The position numbers and the translations under genes are program-made. The notes under the pieces are model-generated. The model did not search any database and had not been told where the DNA came from. It saw only the letters and a list, made by a program, of their open reading frames with translations. From contig JAZGTN010000027.1 in the NCBI GenBank assembly GCA_037783415.1, positions 1,884,001 through 1,948,000 on the forward strand: 64,000 nucleotides of DNA. The letters run 5' to 3'. Position 1 is the first letter of the stretch; each line of letters begins with the position of its first letter. The DNA is from Leptasterias polaris (Eukaryota; Echinodermata; Asteroidea; Forcipulatida; Asteriidae). This document shows positions 60,701 through 64,000 of the stretch, one piece after another.

Positions 60701-63700
60701 CTCCTGTCTTTACAATCCAGTTGTTTCAAATTCAATGGATGTCTACCACCACGGTGTTAACTCAGATAATCTTAAAGCTTACTTTGTACAAGTCATAAAG
60801 TAAGGCCATTACGTAGCTGAAACAGAACTGGTCTGTGTGATTTTTTGTTATACCACTATCTGTTTAGTTTCCCATCACGTATAGTCAGATTGTTCCTTTG
60901 TTTTAGGCAGGAAATGTATTCAGTAACATTCTCCAAGCTATGTGCACCTTCTTTATAGTAATGTTTTAGTTTACGTTTTATGATGTGTTCCTTAAAAATC
61001 TAACGAGACCAGAGTGTAAAATATGAACTCTTGCACGAGCCAATGGGGTATCATACGCTATATTGGTTATAATGTTTATTGTTGGACTCAGCACTTGCAT
61101 TATATTATAGTGCGGCCTATCGGTATATTAACTTGTTATTTTGATGAATCTATTATCTCTTTTTTAAAGAATTTACCAAGTTGTCTAAAATTATAACAAC
61201 CTTTTCAATGTCCATTATTGAAGATGTTGCTCTGTTCTTTCCGCAGATCGGGTCCAGCGAGGCTGCCCAATCATCTCAACACAAAGCCGACAAGAAAGTC
61301 ACAATATTAGTGGTGATCATGATCACGTGTTTCCTAGTAGCTTGGTCACCGTACTCCATCTTCGCTCTGTATGTGGCAGCTAGCAAAGATAACAGCGTGT
61401 CTATTGTTGGTGCTACTCTACCGGCCATGTTTGCCAAGGCTTGTACCGTGTACAACCCCATCATTTATTTTCTGATTAACAAACAGGTTCGTCACCGTCG
61501 TACTGTTTCATCATTCTTTCCCCTTTTAATGGAATCGAAAAGGAAACTGTATTTGCAGAGCACGGCATGATTGCAGTGGTGCGTTCCCACAAAGAGAGAC
61601 AAAATCAGTGCATGTTGCGAAATGGAAACAGTGGTTTAGAACTAACCAATGGTTGAAATCAACATCATTTTAAGGTAGAACTTATTTATGACACGGAGGG
61701 CAGCAGATCACATGTTTAAACGACGATTTCTTTTGATACTGTTTGGCAATGCCGATCAATCCTACTGCAAAAACATAAGTGTATAAAATTATAAACGAAC
61801 CTGCAGCATTCCTCACGAGTAACGCTGTTCCGGTAACGATGGTGCTGATAACGCTGGTAACGGTAAAGTTATAGTAACGGTGAAGCTTGTATCTGTAAAC
61901 GCTGGTACCGGTACCGCTGGTACCAGTAAAGATGGTACCATCATCAACGCATGTACCAGAACGCTGGTACCAATAGCGATGGTTCCACTAACGCTGGTAC
62001 CGGGGCGCTGGTACCGGTAACGATGGTATCGGTAACGATGGTACCGGTAATGATGGTATTGGTAACGCTGGTAGGCCTACTAGTGTCGCTGGTAGCAGTA
62101 ACGTTGCAAAATAAACGTCCAACTATAAATTGTGTTTCTGAACAAACTCGGAACGAAATAACTCTCTTGACATGAAGCTGTAGGTAGACCTCAATATCTA
62201 GCTTTCAAAAACATAACAATGAAACTTAATAGTTGAGTACACTTTAAAACTTTGCTTGGTGACGAGATTGATGTTTTCGCCATGTGAATATCTGAATTTC
62301 AAAATTTACCAAAAAGTGTCTAAAACGAACGAACTACTGCAGTGACGCTCATGCACCTGTTCTTGTATGCATCGTCAAACTTTCCATTCATGCACTACTG
62401 TTCTACTTACCCTGGAAGAAAACGAGAGTGTGCATCTTTGCCTAAAAGTAAATAGAAGAATGTGACATTCATTTTTAATTGAAGGCTCGAGGTGTAGTCT
62501 TCCGATTTTGGTCCCACGTAAGACTTCACAGAAAAACCTGTTTTTCATATGCAACGCAGTATTTTTGGAAACGTAGTCTACGTTCCAATCATTCGTTTCA
62601 TACTCACACACGAATGTCATTTTGATACCAGTAGCTAGCCAAAGTTTGATCATGTTTTGTGGTGAGGCACAAGTTGCATTTCCCACCATTTAAGCACCAG
62701 GCTATTATTCTAATTAGTGTGTGATCATGGAATGCACATTTCCTTAATTATCAGAAGGGAAAACAAGATTCAAGGGAAAATGTATCGGTTTTTTGGCAGT
62801 GTGGTAAATTCATGTTCACCATTATAAAAACGCCCAATAAAAACACCCAAACAAACAAACAAATCAAATTCCGGTGGGTTTCGTTTTGGTGAAATGTAAA
62901 TGTTTGTATTTTATAATGTACATTCAATTTGGGCTTATTTCGGTTTAGCAAGTTGAAATAAGAAACAGCAATTTGGAATCCTAATAGGCTAGATGCAATT
63001 TACTTGAACTTGATAATAATTCAGATGTGAAGGGAGGCATTGGATGCGGTATCAACTTTATAATCATTAGTTGCAGTAGGAAATTGTTATTAAACTGAGT
63101 GTGCTATGTCAAAATCCATGGAAATAATATTTCAAGACCCACCATCACCATTGTTTTATTTCGATCGCCGGAATCGAAATAAAACAAGCACTTCTGAGAA
63201 ATACCACATCCAACGGCGATCGTGCCTTTTCTGCATCCGCTCTTAAACTCTTTGCCATTAATATCCGAGAATCTCTGGATATCTGTTCAGCATTGACTGA
63301 CTCTATATACATTGTGTTTATCTACTTCATTTTGTTATAACACGTAAATTATCTTTTATTTTTCCAGTTAAGAAATAATTTGTGTCCCGTTTCCTTTTCT
63401 TTTCCTCTGTAGTTTAAAGATGCTTTTATTGATATGATGTGTTGTGGACGTAATCCATTTTCAAGAGACGATGGACCTACGGGGAACACAGGATCAGGCG
63501 GTGGTAGGACTGGGGCAGCCGTCAGGGCAGTGGTCTCAAGGAGAGGCCAGGAAGAACCAACCGGGACACGCAGTCAACGCGATAACCCCAACGAGATCTC
63601 CGTCAACATGGAAACCCAAATGTCTGAGATTGGTGTGACGCCGGCCATGCAGAGACGCCCCATCAACACGGCCGACTGGGGACCTAAACCATCGTGCTCT

Positions 63701-63895
63701 CAGCAACAACAAGCTTCAGGGGAGACTGTCACCAAAACGCAAGTGGAGGTCTTCCGAGTCAACGAAGATGACAATTCGGAGGAAACGCCGGAAGTAAAGA
63801 AAGCTGTCAAAAAGCGAAGTAAGAGCTCAAGGAGCAGCAAAGTGTGTCCTGTGGAAGAGCCTGACAATGAAGCAGTACCCGTTGAAAATGAATAA
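18450..63895 (+). CDS. Ciliary-type opsin (five exons, 465 residues)
   Basis: This is a light-sensing G-protein-coupled receptor that binds retinal through a Schiff base on a helix-7 lysine in the plasma or ciliary membrane. Exons are 18450-18795, 44732-44926, 57420-57553, 61247-61486 and 63413-63895; all junctions have GT/AG and compatible phases (1, 1, 0, 0). Visible features: N-terminal N-T-T sequon at residue 2; D in helix 2 (VGDLSV); disulfide cysteines C105 and C182; Y108 at the place of bovine E113 and E176 at that of E181; HRC (129-131) in place of (D/E)RY; K289; NPIIY (295-299); NKQ (303-305); MMCCGRNPF helix 8 with a CC palmitoylation pair; a 140-residue Ser/Lys-rich tail. The NKQ tripeptide, helix 8 and four-intron layout match ciliary opsins, as in vertebrate rhodopsins. 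Possibly the echinoderm ciliary opsin usually called opsin 1. Confidence 0.93.
19307..19650. repeat. Interspersed repeat family D, copy 1
   Basis: About 340 bp matches 51118-51439 in the same orientation with moderate divergence; both end in GAGTGGATCACAAAACTG followed by TTGACC and both carry a TGACGTCA. Shorter related pieces appear near 40570-40680 and 46500-46620. No ends with inverted repeats were recognised, so the class is unknown. Confidence 0.65.
19930..20323. mobile_element. TTAA-type MITE, family B, copy 2
   Basis: TTAA at 19930-19933 and 20320-20323 flank ends AAAGGTATTTTATAGG and the complement of AAAGGTATTATACAGG. Its right 96 bp (from 20228) form the outer end of the giant inverted repeat; the left part is not present in the other arm. 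Confidence 0.8.
20228..21872 (+). repeat. Giant inverted repeat, left arm (1,645 bp)
   Basis: The arm is the reverse complement of 21927-22625 joined to 25381-26323. Agreement is close, with a few small differences: a 4-bp indel near 21345, different lengths of the long T run near 21590, and single-base changes. The outer boundary falls inside a TTAA-type MITE. No coding signal. Confidence 0.92.
21873..21926. other. 54-nt loop between the arms of the giant inverted repeat
   Basis: This is the only non-duplicated sequence between the two arms. It contains a run of alternating GC (GCGCGCGCGC) that is able to adopt left-handed DNA. Confidence 0.85.
22626..22661 (-). terminator. Helitron 3' terminal hairpin
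   Basis: A 36-bp near-perfect palindrome begins and ends with CTAG. On the minus strand it is the last structure before the CTAG terminus, the position of the hairpin that ends rolling-circle transposition in Helitrons. Confidence 0.8.
24143..24193. repeat. Poly-C tract within the Helitron
   Basis: Two long C runs with short interruptions. Prone to length errors in sequencing and able to form i-motif or G-quadruplex structures on the respective strands. Confidence 0.8.
24547..25240. repeat. Direct repeat inside the Helitron (373-bp period)
   Basis: A block of about 320 bp starting at 24547 is repeated at 24920 with roughly 5-8 percent visible differences. A shorter related phrase (TGCCGTTGCACA) also occurs near 24234 and 24512. 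Minus-strand readings at 24715-24918 and 25075-25314 are the two copies of one reading, but they show no known domain and the period is not a multiple of three. Confidence 0.8.
26324..27214. other. Intron 1 sequence without recognised content
   Basis: AT-rich, with no supported coding or element ends. A pyrimidine-rich stretch lies near 27105-27170. Confidence 0.4.
27215..27555 (+). mobile_element. tRNA-derived SINE unit, order tail-head-tRNA-tail
   Basis: The body sentence CCCAAAATCATTTAAAATTT plus ACCCAGTCA occurs at about 27226 and again, diverged, at about 27500. Between them are a head (about 27275-27406, with CTTCCCAGGTTGTAT and GTGATCCCTGGCTAC) and a tRNA-like part. The same pieces occur in the same order at 46646-47129 and 50857-51085 on the other strand. 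The order is consistent with a tandem unit of head, tRNA and tail. Confidence 0.75.
27407..27478 (+). repeat. tRNA-like part of the SINE (72 nt)
   Basis: A-box-like TAGCTCAGTTGGTAGAGC and B-box GGTTCAAATTCC are intact, which would allow polymerase III transcription. It folds roughly as a cloverleaf with the loop ACGTTAA, giving a GTT (Asn-like) anticodon but with C instead of U at position 33. The acceptor stem has a mismatch and an end wobble in this copy. It is part of a repeat, not a working tRNA gene. Confidence 0.75.
27556..28659. other. Intron 1 sequence without recognised content
   Basis: Contains A/T simple sequence (about 27840-27950) built of AAATAAAT units. No gene or element could be supported. 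Confidence 0.4.
28655..28800. repeat. Diverged relative of the inner part of the giant inverted repeat
   Basis: CAAATTTGACTGG, GGAGAACTTT, then AGACCCACAGGGGTCGGAAC and a GTATGGCCTAA phrase occur in the same order as at 21932-22090. This shows that the inner arm sequence belongs to an interspersed repeat family and is not unique DNA. Confidence 0.7.
28801..30239. other. Intron 1 sequence without recognised content
   Basis: Includes a C run followed by a purine-rich stretch (29512-29620). Overlapping readings there on both strands reflect simple sequence only. Confidence 0.4.
30240..30545 (-). mobile_element. Fragment of a hAT-like element
   Basis: On the minus strand the phrases GGGGTCCAGGGGCGAAGCCC, AGCTCTGAGCTTTTGGCG, a GGGGTGAAAAATCAAGCCTC and a GATCCATA occur in the same order as in the complete CAGGGG-ended element at 57883-58555. 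Clear inverted ends are not seen here, so it is a partial copy. Confidence 0.6.
30660..31465. repeat. 800-bp degenerate minisatellite of TTGGTGT/CTGACCTGCTG units
   Basis: Six-base phrases such as GGTCTT, GGTGTC and GGTATT alternate with GACCTGCT in higher-order units of roughly 30 to 60 bp. Minus-strand readings (31223-31435, 31344-31586) rich in Thr, Arg and Pro follow from the repeat itself. Confidence 0.9.
31466..32011. other. Intron 1 sequence without recognised content
   Basis: AT-rich. A short ATTTTGAATCTTGAATTG run near 31950-31980 resembles a LINE 3' tail, but no attached element was recognised. Confidence 0.35.
32035..32110. repeat. Short tandem repeat of ACAGCCAGGCTATCA units
   Basis: Four imperfect copies of a 15- to 24-bp unit (CAGCCAGGCTATCA, CAGCCATCAGGCTACCA and so on) lie just outside the end of the minus-strand LTR element. 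Confidence 0.7.
32157..32431 (-). mobile_element. 3' end and LTR remnant of a minus-strand Ty3 element
   Basis: Read on the minus strand this continues the polyprotein of the element at 35487-37600: after removal of the inserted LTR element the frame runs on for about 23 codons to a stop near 32352. Downstream, the sequence looks like an LTR with a TATAAATA and a later AATAAAG. The LTR boundaries are not certain because no second LTR lies in the window. Confidence 0.65.
32432..33006 (+). repeat. 5' LTR (575 bp)
   Basis: Begins TGTAGTGAAATTCC and ends CGCCCTATA. It contains a TATAAAA (32634-32640) and an AATAAA (32876-32881), as expected for promoter and polyadenylation signals. It is the same length as the 3' LTR, and no difference was seen on reading the two side by side. 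Confidence 0.92.
33009..33022 (+). promoter_or_regulatory. Primer-binding site of the LTR element
   Basis: TGGTGATCCCGACG starts two bases after the 5' LTR. The TGG matches the CCA end of a tRNA used as primer for minus-strand DNA synthesis. Which tRNA could not be decided without a tRNA set from the species. Confidence 0.7.
33091..33816 (+). pseudogene. SGNH/GDSL hydrolase-like region upstream of gag, frameshifted
   Basis: Three frames together carry the blocks of an SGNH hydrolase: block I as CLFLADSRAHNF (33091 frame), block III as LAAGVNDLTTF (same frame), an IVLFTTIPTA strand (33311-33715 frame), and a C-terminal DGLHGDS that fits the catalytic D-x-x-H (third frame, about 33710-33816). 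The order and spacing of roughly 240 residues fit the family, which hydrolyses esters. Frame changes fall near 33320 and 33650. It lies between the primer-binding site and gag, where Ty3 elements normally have no gene. The breaks may be real decay or sequencing indels. Confidence 0.65.
33850..34551 (+). CDS. Gag capsid protein of a Mag-like Ty3 element
   Basis: Encodes the structural protein that assembles retrotransposon particles in the cytoplasm. The start MAKPPETSVPLAAVSLKLPP is followed by FWPKDPTIWFAQVEAQF and LGDKKPSQLLRRMKQLLG, the capsid phrases typical of Mag-clade gag. The first 215 or so residues look intact. A zinc knuckle is absent because the reading meets the deletion junction near 34500 and then runs about 16 residues out of frame into integrase DNA before stopping. 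A host-derived (domesticated) gag is unlikely given the flanking identical LTRs. Confidence 0.85.
   Translation: MAKPPETSVPLAAVSLKLPPFWPKDPTIWFAQVEAQFQTRNITSQSTKFAYVVSSLQPEIAQEVRDLLIDPPTVDQYDKIKSELIKRTSESEQKRLHQLLISEELGDKKPSQLLRRMKQLLGENKLENSILRQLFLQRLPQNVHLILASSSDSVDLEQLAVIADKIVEVASPSPAVAACTVAACSDTPPQAIDDKFGALQAQINQLTTLVQGLINAQVIFIQIYVHVPMCLYA
34500..34841 (+). pseudogene. C-terminal tail of integrase, joined to gag by deletion
   Basis: THVFVRVDSVKKPLQ followed by PPYQGPYRVIDR is the GPY/F module at the end of Ty3 integrase. It has no catalytic core and no start of its own, and is in a different frame from gag. About 3 kb of pol is missing between gag and this tail compared with full-length relatives. 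Confidence 0.8.
34899..34906 (+). promoter_or_regulatory. Polypurine tract
   Basis: GGAAGGGG lies five bases before the 3' LTR, the position of the plus-strand primer in LTR elements. Confidence 0.65.
34912..35486 (+). repeat. 3' LTR (575 bp)
   Basis: Same start, end and length as the 5' LTR. It is followed directly by the target duplication GAGC and by the coding end of the minus-strand Ty3 element. Confidence 0.92.
35487..36117 (-). pseudogene. Integrase C-terminal part (GPY/F module)
   Basis: GFSPFFLLYGREAFLPLD, a long helical stretch, then CGPYILVKRNGPTNYMVRN form the C-terminal part of Ty3 integrase. It is shifted relative to the core (36020-37009). The frame leads without a stop across the later insertion point into 32431-32352. 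Confidence 0.8.
36020..37009 (-). pseudogene. Integrase zinc-binding and catalytic domains
   Basis: An HHCC zinc-binding module (about residues 150-195: HFGFHKTYAKIRQRYFWKGM, then CKSC) precedes the catalytic core with DILGPLP, LLSDRGTNF and VQERF, giving the D,D-35-E triad intact. The reading ends by frameshift just after the core. It would join element DNA to host DNA in the nucleus if expressed as part of a complete polyprotein. Confidence 0.88.
36999..37307 (-). pseudogene. Retropepsin-like aspartic protease
   Basis: IPCLVDSGASINLIS contains the D-S-G-A active-site triplet, followed by the flap-like region and an IPMHIATNLDRDI end. The frame stops and the integrase-side reading begins within a few bases, so RT/RNase H sequences were lost between them. 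Confidence 0.85.
37397..37438 (-). pseudogene. Gag nucleocapsid zinc knuckle
   Basis: In the minus-strand frame beside the protease, CYICGKPGHIQNNC fits C-x2-C-x4-H-x4-C exactly. The gag upstream of it is not recognisable. Confidence 0.75.
37601..38029. other. Intron 1 sequence without recognised content
   Basis: No coding or repeat signal supported; the 5' LTR of the minus-strand element could have been here but is not recognised. Confidence 0.4.
38030..38250. repeat. Degenerate repeat of TGACCCAGAA/GGGTCA phrases
   Basis: Phrases such as TGACCCGGAATCTGTGTCA, TGACCCAAATGTGG and TTCTGGGTCAACCTGG recur in both orientations. The same style fills the interior of the CACTCT-ended MITE at 52456-52715, so this is probably an end-less relative. 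Confidence 0.65.
38325..38405 (-). mobile_element. Fragment of a B-box-bearing SINE
   Basis: On the minus strand GGTTTGAGTTCCGGTCACGA and GACACTTGTGT match the 5' part of the longer SINE at 45640-45965 with modest divergence. Confidence 0.6.
38406..40045. other. Intron 1 sequence without recognised content
   Basis: A phrase near 38925-38955 (CCTGGTCGAAACGTCGAG) resembles a motif seen near the ends of Penelope-like elements, but no protein fragment accompanies it. Nothing else is supported. Confidence 0.35.
40046..40400. mobile_element. TTAA-type MITE, family A, copy 2
   Basis: TTAA at 40046-40049 and 40397-40400 flank ends GAGGGTGTGTACAACATTGG and the near-complement GATGTACACACCCT. The interior matches 11906-12247 throughout. 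This intact copy defines the TTAA target for the family. Confidence 0.85.
40401..41339. other. Intron 1 sequence without recognised gene
   Basis: Contains a diverged piece of repeat family D (about 40570-40680). No supported reading frame. Confidence 0.4.
41340..41445 (+). mobile_element. Tail fragment of the tRNA-derived SINE
   Basis: TTGGTTCAACCCAAAATTAA and TTTCCCTTGTGGTTTATAA match the tails of the units at 27482-27550 and 46646-46710. No tRNA-like boxes remain. Confidence 0.65.
41446..42881. other. Intron 1 sequence with a short AAG microsatellite
   Basis: A purine run with AAG units lies at about 42086-42126, and AAATA-type simple sequence at 42455-42490. No gene is seen. Confidence 0.4.
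42882..43745. mobile_element. DNA element with GGCGTCGAT-like inverted ends
   Basis: The left end GGCGTCGATCGCTACTGAAA runs into a G-rich stretch; the right end is C-rich and finishes in CCCATCGACGCTC. The two ends are approximately complementary (GCGTCGAT with ATCGACGC). The interior has a 19-T run and no transposase. Class not decided; G/C runs near 43676-43725 are part of the right end. Confidence 0.5.
43746..44720. other. Intron 1 3' part without recognised content
   Basis: A G run lies near 44529-44548. Nothing else is supported up to the exon 2 acceptor. Confidence 0.4.
44732..44926 (+). CDS. Opsin exon 2: helices 3-4 and extracellular loop 2
   Basis: Completes the split glycine and encodes VEQIVSLAAVSVHRCCLVV (helix 3 and the HRC triplet), helix 4 (WGLLFISMTWLYSLLASLPP) and GWNEYVLEGTGT with E176. 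It ends one base into an alanine codon at donor GTTGGT. A GTAATC four bases later looks closer to the donor consensus but would put exon 3 in a frame with an early stop, so the first donor is chosen by phase. Confidence 0.92.
44935..45639. other. Intron 2 5' part without recognised content
   Basis: No supported coding or element ends; an AT-rich stretch leads into the TAA microsatellite of the next SINE. Confidence 0.4.
45640..45965 (-). mobile_element. tRNA-derived SINE with a (TTA)n tail
   Basis: On the minus strand a B-box GGTTCGAGTCCCGGTC lies near the 5' end, followed by GACACTTGTGTCCTTGAGCA, a long body and GCGCTTTGAGACGCCC, then GCGATATAAATCCA and a tail of about eight TTA units. This layout (pol III head, LINE-like 3' end, trinucleotide tail) is that of SINEs common in fish and marine invertebrates. 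A clear A box is not recognised in the copy, so the 5' end may be truncated. Confidence 0.75.
45966..46645. other. Intron 2 sequence; a piece of repeat family D at 46500-46620
   Basis: CATTTTCCAATAGATAGA and ATTACAAATCTCTAA resemble, in reverse orientation, the right part of repeat family D. A 30-bp phrase (GGTTTACACCAT) occurs twice near 46055 and 46190. No gene. Confidence 0.4.
46712..46783 (-). repeat. tRNA-like part of the SINE, 72 nt
   Basis: This copy folds as a nearly perfect cloverleaf: acceptor stem GGCTAGA with TCTAGTC, D arm with AGTTGGTA, anticodon stem CCGG with CCGG, T arm GTTGG-TTCAAAT-CCCGC. The anticodon loop is ACGTTAA, giving GTT with C at position 33, and no CCA is encoded. 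Embedding in a repeat argues against a tRNA gene. Confidence 0.8.
47035..47106 (-). repeat. tRNA-like part of the SINE, second copy
   Basis: Identical by eye to the copy at 46712-46783, 323 bp away, in the same orientation. Confidence 0.8.
47130..47248. repeat. Two tandem 64-bp hairpin units
   Basis: Units start at 47130 and 47194. Each has a perfect 13-bp stem with loop GGAGCGTA followed by CTCTTGTTATTGTTCG and a T run. The stem is the same sequence as the CCGAACACCT ends found inside the block, suggesting head-to-head ends of the repeat module. Confidence 0.85.
47130..50856. mobile_element. 3.7-kb TGACGTCA-rich repeat block inserted in the SINE array
   Basis: The block begins with two 64-bp units, each opening with a hairpin (AGGTGTTCGGAGC with GCTCCGAACACCT, 8-nt loop) and ending in a T run. 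A module of about 750 bp (47270-48020) is repeated at 49728-50480 with high similarity and, more diverged, at 48355-48660. CCGAACACCT recurs at 49662 and 50814, at the ends of modules. Ten perfect TGACGTCA sites lie within it. No protein coding is recognised. The SINE head reads on across the block (TCTCCCTATTT before, TTTGTCAATATC after), so it was inserted there. Confidence 0.75.
50857..51085 (-). mobile_element. Tandem tRNA-SINE array, continuation (head and tail)
   Basis: Head (with a GTGATCCCTGGCTAC on the minus strand) and tail match the units at 46646-46970. No tRNA part is present here because the interrupted unit's tRNA lies at 47035-47106. Confidence 0.8.
51118..51439. repeat. Interspersed repeat family D, copy 2
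   Basis: Matches 19307-19650 along its length in the same orientation, including ACAAGACGTCAT near the start, an internal TGACGTCA (51300-51307) and the end phrase GAGTGGATCACAAAACTG. Confidence 0.65.
51440..52455. other. Intron 2 sequence without recognised content
   Basis: No supported reading or element ends. Confidence 0.4.
52456..52715. mobile_element. 260-bp MITE with CACTCTAAAAAC ends
   Basis: The left end CACTCTAAAAACTCCCGGG is matched by the complement CCGGACGTTTTTAGAGTG at the right, with TA on both sides. The interior consists of GGGTCA/TGACCC phrases in both orientations. Noncoding. Confidence 0.75.
52716..53260. other. Intron 2 sequence without recognised content
   Basis: No gene or element end could be supported. 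Confidence 0.4.
53261..53482. repeat. 36-bp tandem array of perfect hairpins (six copies)
   Basis: Copies start at 53261, 53297, 53333, 53369, 53405 and 53441, with a partial seventh, and read as identical. Each unit is TTATT plus a 12-bp perfect stem (CCATAGAGCAAG with CTTGCTCTATGG) around the loop GAACAGA. Because 36 is a multiple of three, several frames stay open on both strands; these readings are not genes. There are no variable spacers, so it is not a CRISPR array. Confidence 0.95.
53483..54181. other. Intron 2 sequence without recognised content
   Basis: AT-rich; no supported feature apart from the CCTCG flank at its end. Confidence 0.4.
54182..55694. mobile_element. hAT-like element with CAGGGGCGGAT ends
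   Basis: The left end CAGGGGCGGATACAGG and the right end CCTGGATCCGCCCCTG are inverted copies (one mismatch). CCTCG lies on both outer sides, a partial match to the 8-bp duplication expected of hAT elements. No transposase is seen. A 660-bp foldback lies inside. The ends are related to those of the element at 57883-58555. Confidence 0.6.
54296..54955. repeat. 660-bp imperfect foldback inside the hAT-like element
   Basis: TAGCACCATTGCAAT at 54296 is complemented at 54941-54955, and complementarity continues inward (for example GATCGAATGCTACT with AGTAGCATTCGATC, and ATGGGGACCAGACTGATT with its complement at 54678-54695) to a loop around 54595-54660. Indels and mismatches show it is older than the giant inverted repeat in intron 1. 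Confidence 0.8.
55700..57410. other. Intron 2 3' part without recognised content
   Basis: A/T simple sequence at 56580-56670 and a G run near 57314. No gene supported. Confidence 0.4.
57420..57553 (+). CDS. Opsin exon 3: end of extracellular loop 2 and helix 5
   Basis: Starts after TTTTTCCAG, completes an alanine codon and encodes CSVNWYSNAPGTSSY (C182, the disulfide partner of C105), helix 5 (IIFIFVMVLVVPLTLIIGSY) and TLLIYAVKK. It ends in frame at donor GTAAAA. Confidence 0.93.
57554..61246 (+). other. Opsin intron 3 (3.7 kb)
   Basis: Donor GTAAAA, acceptor TTCTTTCCGCAG, phase 0. It contains a hAT MITE. From 58556 to 61246 no further gene or element is recognised. Confidence 0.85.
57883..58555. 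mobile_element. hAT MITE (673 bp) with CAGGGGCAGATCCAGG ends
   Basis: The left end CAGGGGCAGATCCAGGATT and the right end GGCCCCCTGGATCTGC plus GACTG are inverted copies with a few mismatches. Flanks TTTATATA and ATTTAATG match only in part (ATTTA). Inside, a block of about 150 bp occurs twice in direct orientation (the phrase GGGGTGAAAAATCAAGCCTC at 57964 and 58121). Noncoding. Confidence 0.75.
61247..61486 (+). CDS. Opsin exon 4: cytoplasmic loop 3, helices 6 and 7
   Basis: Encodes the basic end of loop 3 (QHKADKKVTILVV), helix 6 with WSPY, and helix 7 with PAMFAKACTVYNPIIYF. The retinal-binding lysine (residue 289) is codon 61436-61438. It ends after NKQ at CAG/GTTCGT, the junction used by vertebrate rhodopsins before F-R/K. 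If the donor is not used, the frame runs 27 codons further to a stop at 61568-61570. Confidence 0.94.
61487..63412 (+). other. Opsin intron 4 (1.9 kb)
   Basis: Donor GTTCGT, acceptor TTTCCTCTGTAG, phase 0. It holds the GGTACC-rich minisatellite; the remainder (62111-63412) shows no gene. An earlier acceptor-like TTTCCAG at 63361-63367 would lead to a quick stop and is not used in the model. Confidence 0.8.
61820..62110. repeat. GGTACCGGTAACGATG-type minisatellite
   Basis: Roughly 20 imperfect units of 12-15 bp (for example AACGCTGGTACC and GGTAACGATGGTA) with GGTACC and GGTAAC phrases alternating. Short frames rich in Val, Thr and Gly across it are products of the repeat. Confidence 0.9.
63413..63895 (+). 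CDS. Opsin exon 5: helix 8 and C-terminal tail
   Basis: Starts with FKDAFIDMMCCGRNPF (helix 8 and the palmitoylation cysteine pair) directly after NKQ, then a tail of about 140 residues: Gly/Arg-rich (TGSGGGRTGAAVRAVVSRRG), a Gln cluster, an acidic stretch (NEDDNSEETPEVKK) and a Ser/Lys cluster (KKRSKSSRSSK), ending VENE. Ser/Thr sites in the tail could be receptor-kinase targets. The tail is much longer than that of vertebrate rhodopsin. Confidence 0.92.
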   Translation, partial: FKDAFIDMMCCGRNPFSRDDGPTGNTGSGGGRTGAAVRAVVSRRGQEEPTGTRSQRDNPNEISVNMETQMSEIGVTPAMQRRPINTADWGPKPSCSQQQQASGETVTKTQVEVFRVNEDDNSEETPEVKKAVKKRSKSSRSSKVCPVEEPDNEAVPVENE

Positions 63896-64000
63896 ATGAA
63901 AGAAACTCAATTGATTTCATCATCGCAACTAGAGTATGCAAGAACAGAAAGTGAAATGCAGTTTGAAATCATAAAAACAGTATCTGAAAACGAAATACTA
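63896..64000 (+). other. Opsin 3' UTR, start
   Basis: Only 105 bases remain in the window. AATAAA overlaps the stop codon (63891-63896), but it is too early to be the working polyadenylation signal, and no later one is visible before the window ends. Confidence 0.5.

Noticed and set aside
63361..63412. Earlier acceptor for opsin exon 5 at 63367
   Set aside because: It leads to an in-frame stop within a few codons; the acceptor at 63412 gives the conserved FKDAF...CCGRNP helix 8.

Overview
The window looks like genomic DNA of a marine invertebrate deuterostome, most likely an echinoderm. The genes are spliced with long introns. The DNA is AT-rich and holds many nested eukaryotic transposons: Tx1/L1-like and CR1-like LINEs, Ty3 LTR elements, a Helitron, hAT and TTAA-flanked (Kolobok-like) elements, and tRNA-derived SINEs. 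The word TAGGCCTA recurs throughout. The species assignment is an inference; no species-specific gene was recognised.

Only one host gene is supported: a five-exon ciliary-type opsin on the plus strand, 18450-63895. All four exon junctions fit in phase and give a 465-residue seven-helix receptor. It has the retinal-binding lysine (residue 289), an NPxxY motif, an NKQ tripeptide and a CC palmitoylation pair. Its (D/E)RY motif is replaced by HRC. The introns are about 25.9, 12.5, 3.7 and 1.9 kb, and most of the window's repeats lie in the first two.

1-6478 is a decayed Tx1/L1-like LINE. A CR1-like LINE is inserted in it with an 8-bp target duplication, and so is a 755-bp AT-rich element with 278-bp inverted repeats. 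6.7-9.1 kb holds tandem repeats (one a 74-bp hairpin satellite) and small MITEs. 11.9-20.3 kb holds five TTAA-flanked nonautonomous elements, one with a THAP-domain remnant, around the opsin promoter.

Intron 1 holds a giant inverted repeat (20228-26323): arms of about 1.64 kb, a 54-nt loop, and a 2.75-kb Helitron in one arm, with the other arm preserving the empty site. It also holds a tRNA-SINE unit, a long minisatellite, and two nested Ty3-type LTR elements (32.1-37.6 kb). The inner LTR element has LTRs that read as identical and an SGNH-hydrolase-like region ahead of gag. Both LTR elements lack reverse transcriptase and RNase H.

Intron 2 holds a tandem tRNA-SINE array split by a 3.7-kb block rich in TGACGTCA sites, a CACTCT-ended MITE, a 36-bp hairpin array and a hAT-like element containing a 660-bp foldback. 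Introns 3 and 4 hold a hAT MITE and a GGTACC-rich minisatellite.

Together the window is a photoreceptor gene whose introns have become a record of repeated nested transposition. Elements were placed by direct reading; family names rest on motifs and ends, not on database searches.
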